Assembly (NCBI RefSeq): GCF_015074785.1
Contig: NZ_CP042464.1
Location: 744,001-808,000, forward strand
DNA from: Segatella copri
Lineage (GTDB): Bacteria; Bacteroidota; Bacteroidia; Bacteroidales; Bacteroidaceae
Reading direction: 5' to 3'
DNA: 64,000 bases
A program made the position numbers and the translations under genes. This document shows positions 34,328 through 44,418 of this stretch, piece after piece (within the stretch, counting starts at the first letter, position 1; every line of letters starts with the position of its first letter). The notes under the pieces are model-generated. The model was not told where the DNA came from, did not search any database, and was given only the letters and a program-made list of their open reading frames with translations.

Positions 34328-35536
34328 ATGAAAAAGTTTTTAGTAGCTGCAATGATGGTACTAGGTGCCACATCAGCATTCGCAGGCGACAGTGACGCTC
34401 TCAAGGCTGTCATGAAGGCTAAGTCTTATGCCGAGGCTGAGGCTTTGGTTAAGCAGAATTTGGGTCAGATGGCTAACGATGCAGAGAAGGCCAAGGCTTA
34501 CAACAAGCTCGTTGATCTCGCTATGAAGCAGTTCAACGACCAGCAGAGCATCCAGCAGACCAATCAGATCATGAAGAAGAACGACCCGGTTGACGAGGCT
34601 GCTATGTCTGAGGGCGCTTACAATGCATTGATCAATGCTATTGAGTGCTACAAGTACGACCAGCTTCCTAATGCTAAGGGTAAGGTTGCTCCTAAGTTTA
34701 ACAACAACGCTAGCCGTGTATGGGGTGCTCGTGTTCAGCTCGTTAATGCGGGTCAGACTGCAGCTCAGAACAGTAAGGCTGATGAGGTATTGAAGTATTG
34801 GGGTGCATTCCTCGATACAGACAATGAGCCTCTCTTCGCTTCTGTAGACCAGAAGCAGAAGGATAGCGAGAAGGACTATATCGGTCAGGTAGCTCTCTTT
34901 GCAGCCCGTTATGCATACCAGGCTAAGGATGCTGCCCGTTGCGAGAAGTATTGCGACATCGCCATGAAGAGTGAGAAGGAGGCTAAGGATGCCCTCAACC
35001 TCAAGCTCTATGTAATGAAGGACGGCTTGAAGACTCACGAGGATTCTCTTGCCTATGTTAACAAGCTCAAGGATATCTTTGCAAAGGACGAGACCAATGA
35101 GGTTGTTCTCGATGGTTTGAACTCTATGTACTCTTCATTGAAGATGGAGAAGGAGCAGACTGAACTTTTGGACGCAGCTATTGCAAAGAACCCTAACAAC
35201 TTTGTAGCTCTTGCCAACAAGGGTATGATGTATATCCAGAAGAACGATGCAGACAACGCTATCAAGTGTTTGAAGCAGGCTCTTGCTGCAAAGGAGGATA
35301 ACGTAGTTGTTCTTACTTATCTGGGTGCTTGCTACAACAGCAAGGCTGGTAACTTGCAGGATCCTAACGGCCGCAAGGTTGTTTACCAGGAGGCTATCAA
35401 GGTTCTCGACAAGGCTAAGCAGCTCGATCCAGAGAAGGCTCAGGCTAACTGGGGTTACACCCGTTACCAGGCTTACTATGGCTACTATGGTCCTAACGCA
35501 GCAGAAACCAAGCAGGCTGAGGCTGAGAGCAAGTAA
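34328..35536 (+). CDS. secreted tetratricopeptide-repeat protein
   Basis: 402 residues with a signal peptide (MKKFLVAAMMVLGATSAFA, cleavage before GDSD) and TPR units in the C-terminal half, for example NFVALANKGMMYIQKNDADN and EDNVVVLTYLGACYNSKAG. It ends in a YYGYYGP stretch and a Glu/Ala-rich tail. Base composition favours G-ending codons, as in highly expressed neighbours. It is probably an abundant periplasmic protein; the function is unknown. Terminator follows at 35573-35604. Confidence 0.85.
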   Translation: MKKFLVAAMMVLGATSAFAGDSDALKAVMKAKSYAEAEALVKQNLGQMANDAEKAKAYNKLVDLAMKQFNDQQSIQQTNQIMKKNDPVDEAAMSEGAYNALINAIECYKYDQLPNAKGKVAPKFNNNASRVWGARVQLVNAGQTAAQNSKADEVLKYWGAFLDTDNEPLFASVDQKQKDSEKDYIGQVALFAARYAYQAKDAARCEKYCDIAMKSEKEAKDALNLKLYVMKDGLKTHEDSLAYVNKLKDIFAKDETNEVVLDGLNSMYSSLKMEKEQTELLDAAIAKNPNNFVALANKGMMYIQKNDADNAIKCLKQALAAKEDNVVVLTYLGACYNSKAGNLQDPNGRKVVYQEAIKVLDKAKQLDPEKAQANWGYTRYQAYYGYYGPNAAETKQAEAESK

Positions 35537-35572
35537 AGTTTAAGCTTCAAATAAGTATTTGATTCTCATAGG

Positions 35573-35604
35573 GGGATGTCACCTAGTGTGGCATCCCTTT
35601 TTTT
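35573..35604 (+). terminator. terminator of the TPR gene
   Basis: GGGATGTCAC and GTGTGGCATCCC form a stem with a bulge, followed directly by seven T. Confidence 0.85.
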
Positions 35605-35711
35605 ATTTCTTTGAGATAGGGTTGTTCCGGTAAGATAACAAATAGGACTGTGTTTTTTGTGGCAAAATGATTGGTAAAAACATCAGCGAGAAATGTTGGT
35701 TTGCTGTAGGC

Positions 35712-35799
35712 GCCCATCAGCTGGTCTACGCATGCACAACAGGTGTTGTGCGAGCGCATATCAGCTGTTATGCAAGCGCACAACAGCTGTTGTGCGGCC
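35712..35799. repeat. four tandem 22-bp palindromic units
   Basis: Units begin at 35712, 35734, 35756 and 35778. The last three each contain an 18-nt near-perfect palindrome (GCACAACAGCTGTTGTGC form) and a 4-nt linker GAGC/AAGC/GGCC; compensating changes keep unit three symmetric (GCATA...TATGC). The first unit is degenerate but keeps CAGCTG. Confidence 0.93.
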
Positions 35800-35811
35800 T
35801 ACGGAGTTAAC

Positions 35812-35877
35812 TTCTCCGATAACCTATACTATCTTTTCCGACAACTTCATCTGTCTTTTCCGACAACTTCTTCCGTA
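35812..35877. repeat. three tandem 22-bp direct repeats
   Basis: Units at 35812, 35834 and 35856; the last two share 16 or more leading bases (TTTTCCGACAACTTC). The unit differs in sequence from the palindromic array just before it but has the same length. The 490-nt gap 35537-36024 contains no supported gene. Confidence 0.88.
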
Positions 35878-35962
35878 TTTTGCGATTGTATCTTACGCTT
35901 GTGTGCATTTATTGAAGTTGTTCATGTGTCGTAAAAATCTTCTTGGTATGTCCGTCTTCCAT

Positions 35963-35999
35963 AAAAATAGGCTGAGCCATCATGCGATGACTCAGCCTT
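35963..35999 (-). terminator. terminator of rpiB
   Basis: Minus-strand hairpin AGGCTGAG...CTCAGCCT (35998-35969, with inner CATC/GATG pairs) followed by ATTTTTATGG. Confidence 0.75.
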
Positions 36000-36024
36000 A
36001 ATTCTTTTTTATCCATTCAGAACT

Positions 36025-36468
36025 TTACTGCTGAACAGGAATCTTCTTGACGCGACGCTCGTGACGGCCACCCTCGAATGTTGTGGCAAAGAACTCGTCG
36101 AGAATAGCCTCGGCGGTCTTGTTGTCTACGAAACGACCTGGAAGTACCAATACGTTGGCATCGTTGTGCTGACGAACCAAATGAGCAATCTCCTTGCACC
36201 ATGCCAATCCGGCACGTACACCCTGATGCTTATTCAATGTCATGGCGATACCTTCGCCGCTGCCGCAAATGCCGATACCTGGATATACTTCGCCGCTCTC
36301 AATGCCTTTAGCAAGAGCATGACCGAAGTCAGGATAGTCTACACTCGCATCGCTGTATGTACCATAATCCTTTACAGGATAACCCTTCTTTTCCAAATAT
36401 TCCAATACGAATTGCTTCAATGGAAAACCTGCGTGATCGCATGCAATACCAACTGTCTTTACTTCCAT
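36025..36468 (-). CDS. rpiB: ribose-5-phosphate isomerase B
   Basis: Interconverts ribose-5-phosphate and ribulose-5-phosphate. 147 residues, normal for RpiB/LacAB. Seen: GIACDHAGFPLK at the N terminus, SVDYPDFGHALA, and GICGSGEGIAM with the catalytic Cys, then GVRAGLAWC and NDANVLVLPGR. It is downstream of tkt (156-nt gap) and completes the pentose phosphate end of the arabinose region. Confidence 0.96.
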   Translation of the reverse strand: MEVKTVGIACDHAGFPLKQFVLEYLEKKGYPVKDYGTYSDASVDYPDFGHALAKGIESGEVYPGIGICGSGEGIAMTLNKHQGVRAGLAWCKEIAHLVRQHNDANVLVLPGRFVDNKTAEAILDEFFATTFEGGRHERRVKKIPVQQ

Positions 36469-36624
36469 AATACTTAAGTTTTTAAGTGAAGAACGAAGAG
36501 CAAACTCTTCATTACATCACAAGGTTAATATAAAAGAGTGATAGGAGTTAGATGCTGTAAACCAGATGATTGCCTGATGACAAAAACTGATACCAAACTT
36601 CTAACTCCTAACTTATCAAACTAA

Positions 36625-38646
36625 TTAAGCTTCAGCCAAGAAAGCCTTTACCTGCTTGTAAACGTTCTCGCCTGTGTAACCGAGCTTCTCATCAAGTACC
36701 TTGTAAGGAGCTGAGAAACCGAAGCTCTCCATACCCCAAACCTTACCATTAGCGCCTACGAGACCCTCGAGAGTTACAGGAAGACCGGCAGTCATACCGA
36801 AGATCTTAGCGTTCTTTGGCAATACGCTCTCCTGATATTCCTTGCTCTGACCACGGAACAAGCCCTCTGATGGAGCACTTACCACGCGAACCTTGATGCC
36901 GTCAGCACGCAAAGCATCGCAACCAGCCTCCAATGTAGAAACCTCAGAACCGCTAGCTACCAAGATAACGTCTGGATTCTCGTCGCTGCCTGCTACTATG
37001 TAAGCACCCTTAGCAGCCTGCTCGTAATCATTACCCTCTGGCAATTTAGCGATGCCCTGGCGAGAGAAGATGAGAGCTGTAGGAGTCTCAACATTCTCCA
37101 TAGCGAGCTTCCAGCAAACTGTAGTTTCGTCAGCATCAGCTGGACGGAATACGCGAACGCTGTCCTTGCCTGCGTGGTTCTTCAACTTCTCCATCAAGCG
37201 GATCTGTGCCTCCTGCTCAACTGGCTCGTGAGTAGGTCCATCCTCACCAACGCGGAATGCATCGTGAGTCCAGATGAACTTAACTGGAACCTGCATCAGG
37301 GCTGCGAGACGTACAGCTGGCTTCATATAATCAGAGAATACGAAGAATGTACCCATTGCTGCAACCACACCACCATGGAGCATCATACCGATACACATAT
37401 CAGCCATAGTCAACTCTGCAACACCTGCCTGGAAGAAAGCACCAGAGAAGTCACCGCGAACGATGCTCTTGGTCTTCTTCAGAAAACCATCAGTCTTATC
37501 AGAATTAGAGAGGTCAGCAGATGCACAGATCATGTTAGGAACCTGCTCTGCCAAAACACCGAGACAAGCAGCAGATGCTGCACGTGTAGCTGAACCAGCC
37601 TTCTGCTCAACCTTGCTCCAGTCTACCTTAGGAGCCTTGCCGCTGAACCACTCATCCATCTGAGCAGCCTTCTCTGGGTTAGCCTTGCGCCACTCAGCCT
37701 CTGCAGCCTTGCGCTCTGCTACGATCTTCTTCAACTCCTCAGCACGCTTAGCGTAGATTTCCTTCACATCGTCGAAGATAACGAATGCATTCTCAGGATC
37801 ACCACCGAGGTTCTTGATTGTATTTACGTATGCGTCGCCACCGAGAGGAGCGCCGTGAGTATTGATGCAAGCCTCGTAGCTTGTTCCGTCTGCGCGGAGA
37901 GCACCCTTACCCATTACGGTCTTACCGATGATGAGGGTAGGGCGGTCCTGTTCCTTCTGGGCAGCATCGAGCGCCTCACGAATCTGAGCTACGTCGTTAC
38001 CGTTGATCTTGATGACATTCCAGCCCCAAGCCTTGTACTTCATCTCAGTATCCTCGTTCATTACAACGCCACACTCTGTAGAGAGCTGGATATCGTTAGA
38101 ATCGTAGAACATGATGAGGTTGTTCAGACCGAGGTTACCGGCGATACGACCAACACCCTGAGAAATCTCTTCCTCTACAGCACCATCAGAGATGTATGCG
38201 TAGATCTTGTGTTGCATCATGGTTGAACCCAGACGAGCCTCGAGGAACTTCTCTGCAACAGCTGCACCAGCTGCGAGGGCATGACCCTGACCGAGAGGAC
38301 CAGATGAGTTCTCGATACCACGCTGAAGGTCGAGCTCTGGGTGACCAGGAGTTACAGAACCCCACTGGCGGAACTGCTTGAGGTCTTCCATTGAGAAGAA
38401 ACCGCGCAAAGCCAAACCAGCATAGAGCATAGGGCTCATGTGACCTGGGTCGAGGAAGAAACGGTCACGACCTGTCCATGTTGGGTCTGCTGGATCATAT
38501 ACCAAGTACTCAGCAAAGAGTACGTTGATGAAATCAGAACCACCCATAGCACCACCTGGGTGACCTGAGTTTGCCTTTTCTACCATTGAAGCAGCCAAGA
38601 TACGGATGTTATCAGCTGCATGATTCATTACTTTAATGTCGTTCAT
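36625..38646 (-). CDS. tkt: transketolase
   Basis: TPP-dependent transfer of two-carbon units in the pentose phosphate pathway; it takes up xylulose-5-phosphate made by arabinose catabolism. 673 residues. Seen: ANSGHPGGAMGGSDF, DPGHMSPMLYAGL, GPLGQGHALAAGAA, the TPP motif region ISDGAVEEEISQ...NNLIMFYDSNDIQLS, and EDGPTHEPVEQ in the Pyr domain. Separate promoter candidate at 38744-38751 with a structured leader. Linked to arabinose genes, as in other Bacteroidales, which suggests control by AraR. Confidence 0.97.
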   Translation of the reverse strand: MNDIKVMNHAADNIRILAASMVEKANSGHPGGAMGGSDFINVLFAEYLVYDPADPTWTGRDRFFLDPGHMSPMLYAGLALRGFFSMEDLKQFRQWGSVTPGHPELDLQRGIENSSGPLGQGHALAAGAAVAEKFLEARLGSTMMQHKIYAYISDGAVEEEISQGVGRIAGNLGLNNLIMFYDSNDIQLSTECGVVMNEDTEMKYKAWGWNVIKINGNDVAQIREALDAAQKEQDRPTLIIGKTVMGKGALRADGTSYEACINTHGAPLGGDAYVNTIKNLGGDPENAFVIFDDVKEIYAKRAEELKKIVAERKAAEAEWRKANPEKAAQMDEWFSGKAPKVDWSKVEQKAGSATRAASAACLGVLAEQVPNMICASADLSNSDKTDGFLKKTKSIVRGDFSGAFFQAGVAELTMADMCIGMMLHGGVVAAMGTFFVFSDYMKPAVRLAALMQVPVKFIWTHDAFRVGEDGPTHEPVEQEAQIRLMEKLKNHAGKDSVRVFRPADADETTVCWKLAMENVETPTALIFSRQGIAKLPEGNDYEQAAKGAYIVAGSDENPDVILVASGSEVSTLEAGCDALRADGIKVRVVSAPSEGLFRGQSKEYQESVLPKNAKIFGMTAGLPVTLEGLVGANGKVWGMESFGFSAPYKVLDEKLGYTGENVYKQVKAFLAEA

Positions 38647-38703
38647 AATTTTATATTAATTATTGTTGTTATTTCTGCTGAAATATTCTTGTTTTTCTAG
38701 CTC

Positions 38704-38751
38704 TGAAGGCTACTCAAAAGAAGGATACTTCCTTTTTCGCCTTCAAAGATA
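38704..38751 (-). promoter_or_regulatory. promoter and hairpin leader of tkt
   Basis: TATCTTTG on the minus strand at 38751-38744, directly after the arabinofuranosidase stop; no clear TTTG 20 nt upstream. The leader can fold as GAAGGC (38743-38738) with GCCTTC (38709-38704), enclosing AAGGA-AGTA-TCCTT. Confidence 0.5.
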
Positions 38752-40326
38752 CTATTTTATTTTCAAAACTACGATAGATTTTGCAGGAATTTTTACCTTA
38801 AGGGTGTTTTTCTTTACTTTTGCATCCTTAAAAACTGCAGGCTTCACTACATCCGGGTGTGCAAAGTCGTTGTAATCGCTCACCTTGTTGCAGGAAAGAA
38901 TCTGTCCTGTTACAGTTTTTGGAGCAGCTGCACCATCCAGATTAAACTCTACCTGCTGAGCCTTGTCAAGACTGACATTGGCAAGAGCAACCACAATGGT
39001 TCCATCTGCCTTCTTGGCTGCTGAAGTAGATACCAATGGAATCTTTCTTCCATCTCTTGCGTGATCATCGCCGCGAACATCCATAGAGTCGCACTTTACA
39101 TCCATTGGGAGATAGGTTGCCTCCTGGAAGTCCTTGTACATGTTGAATACATGATAGGTTGGAGTCAGAACCATGTGACCTGTTCCCTTTGTATCAGTCA
39201 GAATCATTGACTGGAGCACATTGACAATCTGTGCGATATTGGTCATCTTCACACGCTCTGTATGGCGGTGGAATACATTCAGCGAGAGTGCAGCAACGAA
39301 GGCATCGCGCATACAGTTCTGCTGATAGAGGTGGCCCTTGATAGTGCCAGGCTCCTCATCCCACCAGGTTCCCCATTCGTCAACGAGGAGGGCTACCTGC
39401 TTCTTTGGATCAGCCTTGTCCATGATAGCCTCGTGCTTCTTGATGACATCTTCTATGCCGAGCGCCTTGCCCATGGTCCAGTAGTAATCCTCATTGTTGA
39501 ACTTGGTGGCAGAACCCTTGCTGCCTGTCCAGCCTGTTACTGTATAATAATGTAGAGAGATGGCGTTGGCACGGTTGCCGATACGGTCCATCAATACCTT
39601 AGTCCAGTTATAATCGTAATCACTCGCTCCAGATGCAATCTTATAGAGCTGGTTTCCGTCATAGTTGCGGCAATAAACAGAGTAGCGGCGGAAGAGATCT
39701 GAATAATACTCAGGACGCATGTTGCCACCGCAGCCCCAACTTTCGTTACCAACACCGAGGTATTTTACTTTCCAAGCCTTGTCGCGGCCGTTCTGTCGGC
39801 GGAGTTTTGCCATAGGAGTATCTCCATCGCTGGTCATATATTCCACCCACTTTGCCAATTCCTCAACAGTGCCGGAACCCACGTTGCCGCTGATGTAAGG
39901 CTCGCAACCCAACATCTCGCAGAGATTCAGAAACTCGTGTGTACCGAAAGAGTTGTCCTCAATGGTTCCACCCCAGTTGTTGTTCTGCATCTTTGGTCGC
40001 TTTTCACGTGGACCGATACCATCCATCCAGTGATACTCGTCAGCGAAGCATCCTCCAGGCCATCTTAATACAGGCACTTTCAGGTCCTTGAGGGCTTGGA
40101 GCACGTCGTTGCGGTAACCCTGAGTGTTAGGAATCTTAGAATCAGGACCTACCCAAAGACCACCATAGATACAACTTCCGAGATGCTCGGCAAACTGGCC
40201 ATAAATCTCTTTGTTGATTTTCTGTGTTCCTTGGTTGGCATGGATTGTTCCTGTTACATCCTGAGCTTGTGCTGAGAATGCAACTGCTGTTGAAAGCAAT
40301 GTGGTAGCGAAAAGTTTCTTCATCAT
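38752..40326 (-). CDS. abfA: alpha-L-arabinofuranosidase, GH51
   Basis: Releases terminal arabinofuranose from arabinan, arabinoxylan or oligosaccharides. 524 residues with signal peptide ([18 protein letters not shown]), so periplasmic or surface-exposed. GH51 barrel motifs: [28 protein letters not shown], acid/base Glu in [11 protein letters not shown], nucleophile Glu in [15 protein letters not shown]. The C-terminal beta domain ends KSIVVLKIK. Gene order araA-araB-abfA-tkt on the minus strand delivers arabinose into the pathway directly upstream. Confidence 0.95.
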   Translation of the reverse strand: MMKKLFATTLLSTAVAFSAQAQDVTGTIHANQGTQKINKEIYGQFAEHLGSCIYGGLWVGPDSKIPNTQGYRNDVLQALKDLKVPVLRWPGGCFADEYHWMDGIGPREKRPKMQNNNWGGTIEDNSFGTHEFLNLCEMLGCEPYISGNVGSGTVEELAKWVEYMTSDGDTPMAKLRRQNGRDKAWKVKYLGVGNESWGCGGNMRPEYYSDLFRRYSVYCRNYDGNQLYKIASGASDYDYNWTKVLMDRIGNRANAISLHYYTVTGWTGSKGSATKFNNEDYYWTMGKALGIEDVIKKHEAIMDKADPKKQVALLVDEWGTWWDEEPGTIKGHLYQQNCMRDAFVAALSLNVFHRHTERVKMTNIAQIVNVLQSMILTDTKGTGHMVLTPTYHVFNMYKDFQEATYLPMDVKCDSMDVRGDDHARDGRKIPLVSTSAAKKADGTIVVALANVSLDKAQQVEFNLDGAAAPKTVTGQILSCNKVSDYNDFAHPDVVKPAVFKDAKVKKNTLKVKIPAKSIVVLKIK

Positions 40327-40360
40327 TGTTCTTATTAATTGTTGTCGATTTTAAGTATAA

Positions 40361-40393
40361 TACGTTTGTGGAGGAGAAATCCCCACAAACGTA
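40361..40393 (-). terminator. hairpin between araB and abfA
   Basis: TACGTTTGTGG pairs with CCACAAACGTA (11 perfect pairs plus inner GG/CC). The minus-strand exit TTATACTTAAAATC is only partly U-rich, so it may be an attenuator or mRNA-stabilising hairpin rather than a full stop. Confidence 0.55.
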
Positions 40394-40405
40394 TTTATCG
40401 TTTAT

Positions 40406-41998
40406 TTACTTTTTGTTCTCAACTGCTGCCTTTTCGATAGCAAGACCAGCCTTGTAGGTTTCAATATATTTATCAAAACCGGCTACATCTTCGGCAGTAG
40501 GTGCAATCTCTACACCAGTATTGCCTGCAAATACCTTCTTGTCGAGATAATCTGCCAGGCTCAACTTCTCTTCGTTGTTAACGAGATAACCTGCGAGCAG
40601 GGCGATACCCCATGCACCACCTTCGCCTGCTGTCTCCATGACAGAGATAGGGGAGTTAATGGCTGCAGCGAGGATGCGCTGACCTACACCCTTGGTCTTG
40701 AACAAACCGCCATGACCTGTGATGCGATCTACCTGTACCTTCTCGTCCTTGAACAATACATCGTTACCAATCTTCAATACAGCTACTGAAGCATAGAGGT
40801 TGGCACGCATGAAGTTGGCAAGGTTGAAGTGGTCGTTGGCAGAACGTACGAACATAGGGCGACCTTCTGCGAGACCTGTTACAGGCTCACCAGAGATATA
40901 GTTGTAAGCAATCAATCCTCCGCAATCAGCATCGCCTTCAAGAGCGTGGTTGTAGAGCTTGCCGAATACCTCGTTCATATCTACTGGAACACCGAGCAAC
41001 TCCTGATACTGCTTGAACAAACCTACCCATGCATTGAGGTCGGAAGTACAGTTGTTGCAGTGAACCATTGCTACAGGACTGCCGTCTGGAGTAGTCACCA
41101 TATCAATGACTTCGTAAGGTTGGCTCAAGGCTTTCTCCAATACAATCATAGAGAAAGAAGATGTACCTGCACTGACGTTACCTGTGCGCTGACGTACAGC
41201 GTTGGTAGCTACCATACCAGTACCTGCATCACCTTCTGGAGGACAGAGTGGGGTGCCTGCCTGGAGTGTGCCAGATGGGTCGAGCTTCTTTGCACCTTCC
41301 TCGGTCAATACGCCAGCATCTTCGCCTGCGTTCAGTACCTCAGGGAGAATGTCGAGAATCTTCCAGCCCAGGTTCTTAGGCTCGATGAGCTTATCGAACT
41401 TAGCTACCATCTCTGCATCGTAGTTGTTGGTGTTAGAGTCGATAGGGAGCATACCTGATGCATCGCCTACGCCCAAAACCTTCTTGCCTGTGAGCTGCCA
41501 GTGGATATAACCGGCGAGAGTGGTAAGGAAGTTAATCTTGTTAATGTGGTCCTCACCATTCAGGATAGCCTGATATACGTGAGAGATACTCCAACGCAAT
41601 GGGATGTTGAAGTGGAAGAGCTCTGAAAGTTCAGCTGCAGCCTTGGCTGTATTGGTGTTACGCCATGTGCGGAAAGGAACGAGAATGTTCTCATCCTTAC
41701 CGAAAGCCATGTAGCCGTGCATCATCGCAGAAATACCGATGGCAGCCAACTGCTTGATTTCGCAGTCGTATTCAGCCTTCACGTTCTTGCGGAGGTCGGC
41801 ATAACAATCCTGCAAACCTTTCCAAATTGTGTCGATGCTGTAAGTCCAGAGACCATCAACCAACTGGTTTTCCCACTCAAAGCTACCCTGTGCGATAGGG
41901 TTGTTGTCGGTGTCGATCAAGACAGCCTTGATTCGGGTAGATCCAAACTCGATACCGAGAATGGCCTTACCGGATTCTATAATAGTTTTTGCGCTCAT
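40406..41998 (-). CDS. araB: FGGY kinase, probable L-ribulokinase
   Basis: Phosphorylates L-ribulose (from AraA) to L-ribulose-5-phosphate. 530 residues from ATG 41998 ([15 protein letters not shown]); an in-frame start 51 nt upstream would lie in the low-complexity spacer and is not preferred. FGGY motifs: [17 protein letters not shown] (phosphate loop), [24 protein letters not shown] (second ATP-binding Gly region) and [14 protein letters not shown]. The place next to araA and araD supports ribulokinase; a xylulokinase activity is the alternative. Confidence 0.88.
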   Translation of the reverse strand: MSAKTIIESGKAILGIEFGSTRIKAVLIDTDNNPIAQGSFEWENQLVDGLWTYSIDTIWKGLQDCYADLRKNVKAEYDCEIKQLAAIGISAMMHGYMAFGKDENILVPFRTWRNTNTAKAAAELSELFHFNIPLRWSISHVYQAILNGEDHINKINFLTTLAGYIHWQLTGKKVLGVGDASGMLPIDSNTNNYDAEMVAKFDKLIEPKNLGWKILDILPEVLNAGEDAGVLTEEGAKKLDPSGTLQAGTPLCPPEGDAGTGMVATNAVRQRTGNVSAGTSSFSMIVLEKALSQPYEVIDMVTTPDGSPVAMVHCNNCTSDLNAWVGLFKQYQELLGVPVDMNEVFGKLYNHALEGDADCGGLIAYNYISGEPVTGLAEGRPMFVRSANDHFNLANFMRANLYASVAVLKIGNDVLFKDEKVQVDRITGHGGLFKTKGVGQRILAAAINSPISVMETAGEGGAWGIALLAGYLVNNEEKLSLADYLDKKVFAGNTGVEIAPTAEDVAGFDKYIETYKAGLAIEKAAVENKK

Positions 41999-42086
41999 TT
42001 CTTTTAAATGTTTAATGTAAAGAACAAAGGGTAAAGTATTGAATTTCATTACTTTTTAGCCCTTCGTTCTTCACTTTTTACTTTAA

Positions 42087-43628
42087 TTATCGCAATGCCT
42101 TGTTGAGCATGTAATAAATCTCGTTGTTGCGGAGCTGCTGCTTGAAGCTGCTGATAGTTGTGTTCTTGTCGATGTTGACGAACTCAATACCGAGAATCTC
42201 GCAGAAGTCTTCCCAGTACTCAGCAGTGATATCGTAAGAGAATGCACTGTGGTGAGTACCACCAGCGAGGATCCAAGCACCTGCACCAATCTCGAAGGTT
42301 GGCTGTGGAACCCAGAGAGCTGAAGCTACAGGGAGCTTAGGCATTGCCTTTGGCTCGATGCACTCTACCTCACTTGCGATGAGACGGAAACGGTTGCCGA
42401 GGTCAACTACAGTTGCCTTAACACCCTTACCTGTCTTAGATGTGAATACCAAACGGGCAGTCTGCTGCTTGCGGATACCGATGCCGAGGAAGTGAACCTC
42501 GAGCTTTGGCTTGTCTGTAGCGATCAATGGGCAAACCTCGAGCATGTGGCTCTGGAGGCTAGATGTGCGGTCGGCAGCGAAGTTGAGTGTGTAGTCCTCG
42601 AGGAATGAGCAACCCTTCTCCAAGCCCTGGTTCATTACCCAGAGTGTGCGGTAGAGGCAAGCTGTCTTCCAGTCACCCTCAGCACCGAAACCATAACCCT
42701 CTGCCATCAGGCGCTGTGAAGCCAAACCAGGAATCTGGTCGAAACCGCAGAAGTTTGGATCGTTGATGTCAGCATCGCCGAGGTCATCGAAGTTGGTTGT
42801 GAATGCTACTGCGTTCTCATCCTTCAATACGCGACGGAGAGCGATCTCAGCCTTAGCTGCGTTCTTCACTTTCTCCCAATATACTTCCTCGCCAGACTCA
42901 TCGATCTTGATGGTGTACTCCTTCTTGTACTCCTCAACGAGAGCATCAGCCTCTGCATCAGTTACCTTCTTGTAGTACTCCATGAGTGAAGATACTGGGT
43001 AGTAATCTACATGGTAACCCAAGCGTTGTTCGAACTCTACGCGGTCGCCATCTGTTACGGCAACGTTGTTCATGTTCATACCGAACATCAAGCAGCGTAC
43101 GTTGTGAGCATCAGCAACACCTGCAGCTACGCGAGCCCATGTTGCAATCTGCTTCTGAGCCTCTTCGCTCTTCCAGTAACCTACAACTACCTTTCTAGGG
43201 ATGCGCATACGGGTGCAGATGTGACCGAACTCGATGTCGCCGTGGGCTGACTGGTTGAGGTTCATGAAATCCATATCGATAGAATCCCAAGGGAGTTCTG
43301 CATTGTACTGAGTGTGGAAGTGGAGGAGAGGCTTCTCGAGAGCCTGCAAGCCCTTGATCCACATCTTAGCTGGAGAGAAGGTGTGCATCCATGTGATGAT
43401 ACCTACACACTTCTCGTCGTTGTTGGCAGCCTTCATGACAGCCTCTACTTCTGCAGAAGAGTTAGCTGTACCCTTGTAAACTACCTTGATTGGGATGATG
43501 CCACTATTGTTCAGACCATCTACCATGTCCTTTGAGTGACCATCAACTATCTTAACTGTTTCGCCTCCGTAAAGAAGCTGTGCACCAGTTACAAACCATA
43601 CCTCTAAATTTTCAAATGCTTTAATCAT
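42087..43628 (-). CDS. araA: L-arabinose isomerase
   Basis: Metal-dependent conversion of L-arabinose to L-ribulose. 513 residues, within the 470-515 range. Seen: EVWFVTGAQLLYGGE at the N terminus, GIITWMHTFSPAKMWI, LHFHTQYNAELPW, EGYGFGAEGDWKT with a catalytic Glu, and GCSFLEDYTLNF with the other. It starts 64 nt after araD and precedes araB across an 88-nt spacer that contains a low-complexity inverted repeat. Confidence 0.97.
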   Translation of the reverse strand: MIKAFENLEVWFVTGAQLLYGGETVKIVDGHSKDMVDGLNNSGIIPIKVVYKGTANSSAEVEAVMKAANNDEKCVGIITWMHTFSPAKMWIKGLQALEKPLLHFHTQYNAELPWDSIDMDFMNLNQSAHGDIEFGHICTRMRIPRKVVVGYWKSEEAQKQIATWARVAAGVADAHNVRCLMFGMNMNNVAVTDGDRVEFEQRLGYHVDYYPVSSLMEYYKKVTDAEADALVEEYKKEYTIKIDESGEEVYWEKVKNAAKAEIALRRVLKDENAVAFTTNFDDLGDADINDPNFCGFDQIPGLASQRLMAEGYGFGAEGDWKTACLYRTLWVMNQGLEKGCSFLEDYTLNFAADRTSSLQSHMLEVCPLIATDKPKLEVHFLGIGIRKQQTARLVFTSKTGKGVKATVVDLGNRFRLIASEVECIEPKAMPKLPVASALWVPQPTFEIGAGAWILAGGTHHSAFSYDITAEYWEDFCEILGIEFVNIDKNTTISSFKQQLRNNEIYYMLNKALR

Positions 43629-43692
43629 GATTGTTTGTTGTATTAATTGTTATTGTTATGTGATTTATTATCTTTATTTGAAACACTGTTGA

Positions 43693-44391
43693 TTAGTGCT
43701 TTTTCTGTCCGTAGTAAGCGTTAGGACCGTGCTTGCGGTTGAAGTGCTTCTCTACGAGCAATGGGTTCATGGTGGTGTTTGGATTCACAGAGAATGAGAT
43801 GAAAGCCATCTTTGCTACCTGTTCAGCTACTACTGCGTGATAAACAGCCTGGTCTGCATCCTTACCCCATGTAAAAGGACCATGGTTCTTAACCAATACG
43901 CCAGGAGTATGAACTGGGTTGATGTTATCTTTCTTGAAACGGTCAACGATGACAACACCTGTGTTGTGCTCATATTCTGCCATCATATCCTCTGTCATAG
44001 CATCAGTGCAAGGGATGCAATCGTGGAAGTAATCAGCATGAGTTGTACCAATGTTAGGGATGTCTAAGCCAGCCTGTGCCCAAGCGGTAGCATAAGTAGA
44101 GTGAGTATGAACTACGCCACCCAACTCTGGGAATGCGCGGTAGAGAACCAAGTGGGTTGGAGTATCAGATGATGGATTCAGATCGCCTTCTACTACCTTA
44201 CCTGTTTCCAAGTCTACCACTACCATATCGCTAGCCTTCATGGTGTCATAATCGACGCCTGATGGTTTGATGACAACCAGACCTTTCTCGCGGTCAATAC
44301 CACTTACATTACCCCATGTAAAGAGCACGAGGTTGTGCTTAACGAGATCAAGGTTTGCCTTGAACACTTTTTCTTTTAATTCTTCTAACAT
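43693..44391 (-). CDS. araD: L-ribulose-5-phosphate 4-epimerase
   Basis: Zinc-dependent class II aldolase-like epimerase converting L-ribulose-5-P to D-xylulose-5-P. 232 residues as in E. coli AraD (231). Seen: [26 protein letters not shown], the zinc ligands in [26 protein letters not shown] and [10 protein letters not shown]. It lies 27 nt after araR on the same strand, so the regulator and enzymes are co-transcribed. Confidence 0.97.
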   Translation of the reverse strand: MLEELKEKVFKANLDLVKHNLVLFTWGNVSGIDREKGLVVIKPSGVDYDTMKASDMVVVDLETGKVVEGDLNPSSDTPTHLVLYRAFPELGGVVHTHSTYATAWAQAGLDIPNIGTTHADYFHDCIPCTDAMTEDMMAEYEHNTGVVIVDRFKKDNINPVHTPGVLVKNHGPFTWGKDADQAVYHAVVAEQVAKMAFISFSVNPNTTMNPLLVEKHFNRKHGPNAYYGQKKH

Positions 44392-44418
44392 AATATCTTT
44401 TGTTTTAAGTTATTTATT

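Noticed and set aside
33204-34379. 391-codon minus-strand frame
   Set aside because: It is antisense to gyrA, with typical shadow-frame composition and no family match.
35712-35877. Possible CRISPR array or rho-independent terminators in series
   Set aside because: No unique spacers and no U-runs after the palindromes.
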